The notes below the pieces were generated by a model that saw only the letters and a list, made by a program, of their open reading frames with translations, was not told the origin of the DNA and did no database searches. A stretch of DNA of 6,199 nt, from NCBI GenBank assembly GCA_964602455.1, contig CAZRRG010000110.1, positions 1 to 6,199 of the forward strand. The letters are read 5' to 3'. The DNA comes from JBBDIP01 sp964602455 (GTDB lineage: Bacteria; Bacillota; Sulfobacillia; Fermentithermobacillales; Fermentithermobacillaceae). This document shows positions 5,610-6,199 of the stretch, piece by piece; the stretch's first letter is position 1; each line of letters opens with the position of its first letter. The position numbers and the translations under genes were made by a program.

Positions 5610-5615
5610 GGAGGT
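5610..5615 (+). promoter_or_regulatory. Ribosome binding site deciding the start at 5625
   Basis: GGAGGT lies 9 bases before ATG 5625. The upstream in-frame ATG at 5607 has no SD and would place this site inside the coding sequence, so 5625 is preferred. Confidence 0.5.
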
Positions 5616-5624
5616 ATCAGCGCC

Positions 5625-6095
5625 ATGAGCAACTCGGCCTGGAAGTCGCTGCGCCTCCCCGCAAGCGCGTGGACGTCTGAACCAAAAGCGGAACGAGTCG
5701 GGAACCTTATCACGTACAAGATGGAGTCTGGACTCCCGGGGACGACTCCTTTCTACCTCTCGTTTGTCATGTCCAATAATCGGTGGTTGTTGGCGCACGT
5801 GGAGTCCATCCGCATTCCGCTCGAGGTACCCGAGTGCCCAGTCTCTGCATTTCCGGACCTGGACGAAGATACCAAGGCCTTCATGCGGGAAGAGATCGCC
5901 GTGACCAATCAGATTCGCTTCTTTAACCATCTTAGAGACGAAGCCGGTTGGAACAGGGCACATGAGGCTGGCTGGAGCGTCGCCATATATGATGAGCGGA
6001 GCGTCAAACCCGCCGACTTCGATAAGGCATGGGAGTCGGGATGGGAATCGGGATGGGCGTCGGGCCAACCGGTAAGGTTCGAGTTTAGGCGATAG
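5625..6095 (+). CDS. Unrecognised tryptophan-rich protein with C-terminal W-E-S-G repeats
   Basis: A 156-residue protein I do not recognise. It has no signal peptide or membrane segment and looks soluble. Residues 24-66 (RVGNLITYKMESG, PFYLSFVMSNNRWLLAHVESIRIPL) alternate like antiparallel strands, resembling in a general way the last strands of NTF2/SnoaL-type folds; this is a weak impression, not a match. Then come an acidic segment (77-92), a helix-like stretch (84-105) and a Trp/Gly-rich tail: GWNRAHEAGW (108-117) and three W-[EA]-S-G units (W136, W140, W144). There are eight tryptophans in all. The start at ATG 5625 follows GGAGGT; ATG 5607 is the alternative. The opposite strand is also open here, but its predicted protein is Arg/Pro-rich and unconvincing. 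It stands alone, divergent from the operon, and ends before a hairpin. An upstream plus frame may hold a shifted N-terminus. Confidence 0.6.
   Translation: MSNSAWKSLRLPASAWTSEPKAERVGNLITYKMESGLPGTTPFYLSFVMSNNRWLLAHVESIRIPLEVPECPVSAFPDLDEDTKAFMREEIAVTNQIRFFNHLRDEAGWNRAHEAGWSVAIYDERSVKPADFDKAWESGWESGWASGQPVRFEFRR
6030..6065 (+). repeat. Three tandem 12-bp units encoding W-E/A-S-G
   Basis: TGGGAGTCGGGA, TGGGAATCGGGA and TGGGCGTCGGGC follow each other without gaps (6030-6041, 6042-6053, 6054-6065). The units start on codon boundaries. The second differs from the first by one synonymous base. The pattern suggests repeat growth by slippage inside a coding frame. Confidence 0.85.
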
Positions 6096-6150
6096 TCACC
6101 CAAAGCTACACGTCCCCAACCACGCGATGGGGAAATCGACTCCGAATGAC

Positions 6151-6176
6151 AAGAGCCCTTCTTTCGAAGGGCTCTT
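6151..6176. terminator. Strong hairpin, probable terminator of the right-hand gene
   Basis: A perfect 11-bp stem, AAGAGCCCTTC (6151-6161) and GAAGGGCTCTT (6166-6176), with loop TTTC. It begins 56 bases past the stop codon at 6095. The T run after it is poor (CAATTAG), so termination may be partial. The symmetrical stem could also serve a convergent gene beyond the right edge. Confidence 0.7.
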
Positions 6177-6199
6177 CAATTAGATCCCGGCGGCGACCT

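Larger units (their letters stand above)
5291..5624. other. Intergenic control region between the decarboxylase operon and the right-hand gene
   Basis: A stretch of 334 bases without an assigned gene. The left third holds the DnaA-box pair and candidate promoter of the minus-strand operon. The middle (about 5450-5485) is relatively AT-rich. The right part remains open in one plus frame (5444-5680), which might be a displaced N-terminus of the next gene. No convincing plus-strand promoter, tRNA or riboswitch fold was found. Confidence 0.6.

Noticed and set aside
5568..6068. A 166-codon minus-strand open frame opposite the right-hand gene.
   Set aside because: Its product is Arg/Pro-rich with no strand or helix pattern. 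The plus frame has a more natural composition, an SD and a downstream hairpin, so the plus strand was preferred, though not beyond doubt.
6180..6199. A possible C-terminal end of a minus-strand gene (V-A-A-G-I-stop) at the right edge, convergent on the hairpin.
   Set aside because: Five codons cannot support a gene call; it remains only a possibility.

Overview
This window looks like a chromosomal housekeeping region from a Bacillota (Firmicutes) bacterium, probably of a Clostridia-like or related deep lineage. It is moderately GC-rich, uses strong Shine-Dalgarno sites (GGAGG type), and uses TTG as well as ATG starts. The gene order matches the Bacillus subtilis block yaaO-tmk-yaaQ-(yaaR)-holB-yaaT-...-abrB-metS, including abrB pointing against its neighbours. 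The species cannot be fixed from the sequence. No tRNA, rRNA, insertion sequence, phage gene or CRISPR array was seen.

Layout. (1) 15-353, minus: a 112-residue free-standing MetRS C-terminal-type tRNA-binding OB-fold protein, in the place where Bacillus carries full-length metS. (2) 354-640: a divergent control region with candidate promoters on both strands and several small palindromes. (3) 641-892, plus: an AbrB-family regulator with a four-cysteine tail, ending at a hairpin shared with the convergent operon. (4) 1020-5290, minus: a tight five-gene operon read right to left: Orn/Lys/Arg decarboxylase family protein (yaaO-like), tmk, darA, holB, ricT. Adjacent genes overlap, abut or lie 1 base apart. 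(5) 5291-5624: a control region with a perfect DnaA box, a one-mismatch DnaA box and a consensus -35, upstream of the operon. (6) 5625-6095, plus: an unrecognised tryptophan-rich protein ending in a codon-aligned 12-bp tandem repeat, followed by a strong hairpin.

How it fits together. The operon combines dTTP supply (Tmk), the replicative clamp loader (HolB delta prime), a cyclic-di-AMP sensor (DarA), an RNA-processing and developmental regulator (RicT) and a PLP enzyme probably linked to polyamine or amino-acid metabolism. DnaA boxes ahead of an operon with two DNA-replication genes are a testable regulatory link. Most of the window is conserved core genome. The less ordinary points are the free-standing MetRS beta-type gene in the metS slot, the DnaA-box pair, the compacted synteny, and the unidentified protein at the right end with its possible frameshifted N-terminus. 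I do not see a clear new multi-gene system.
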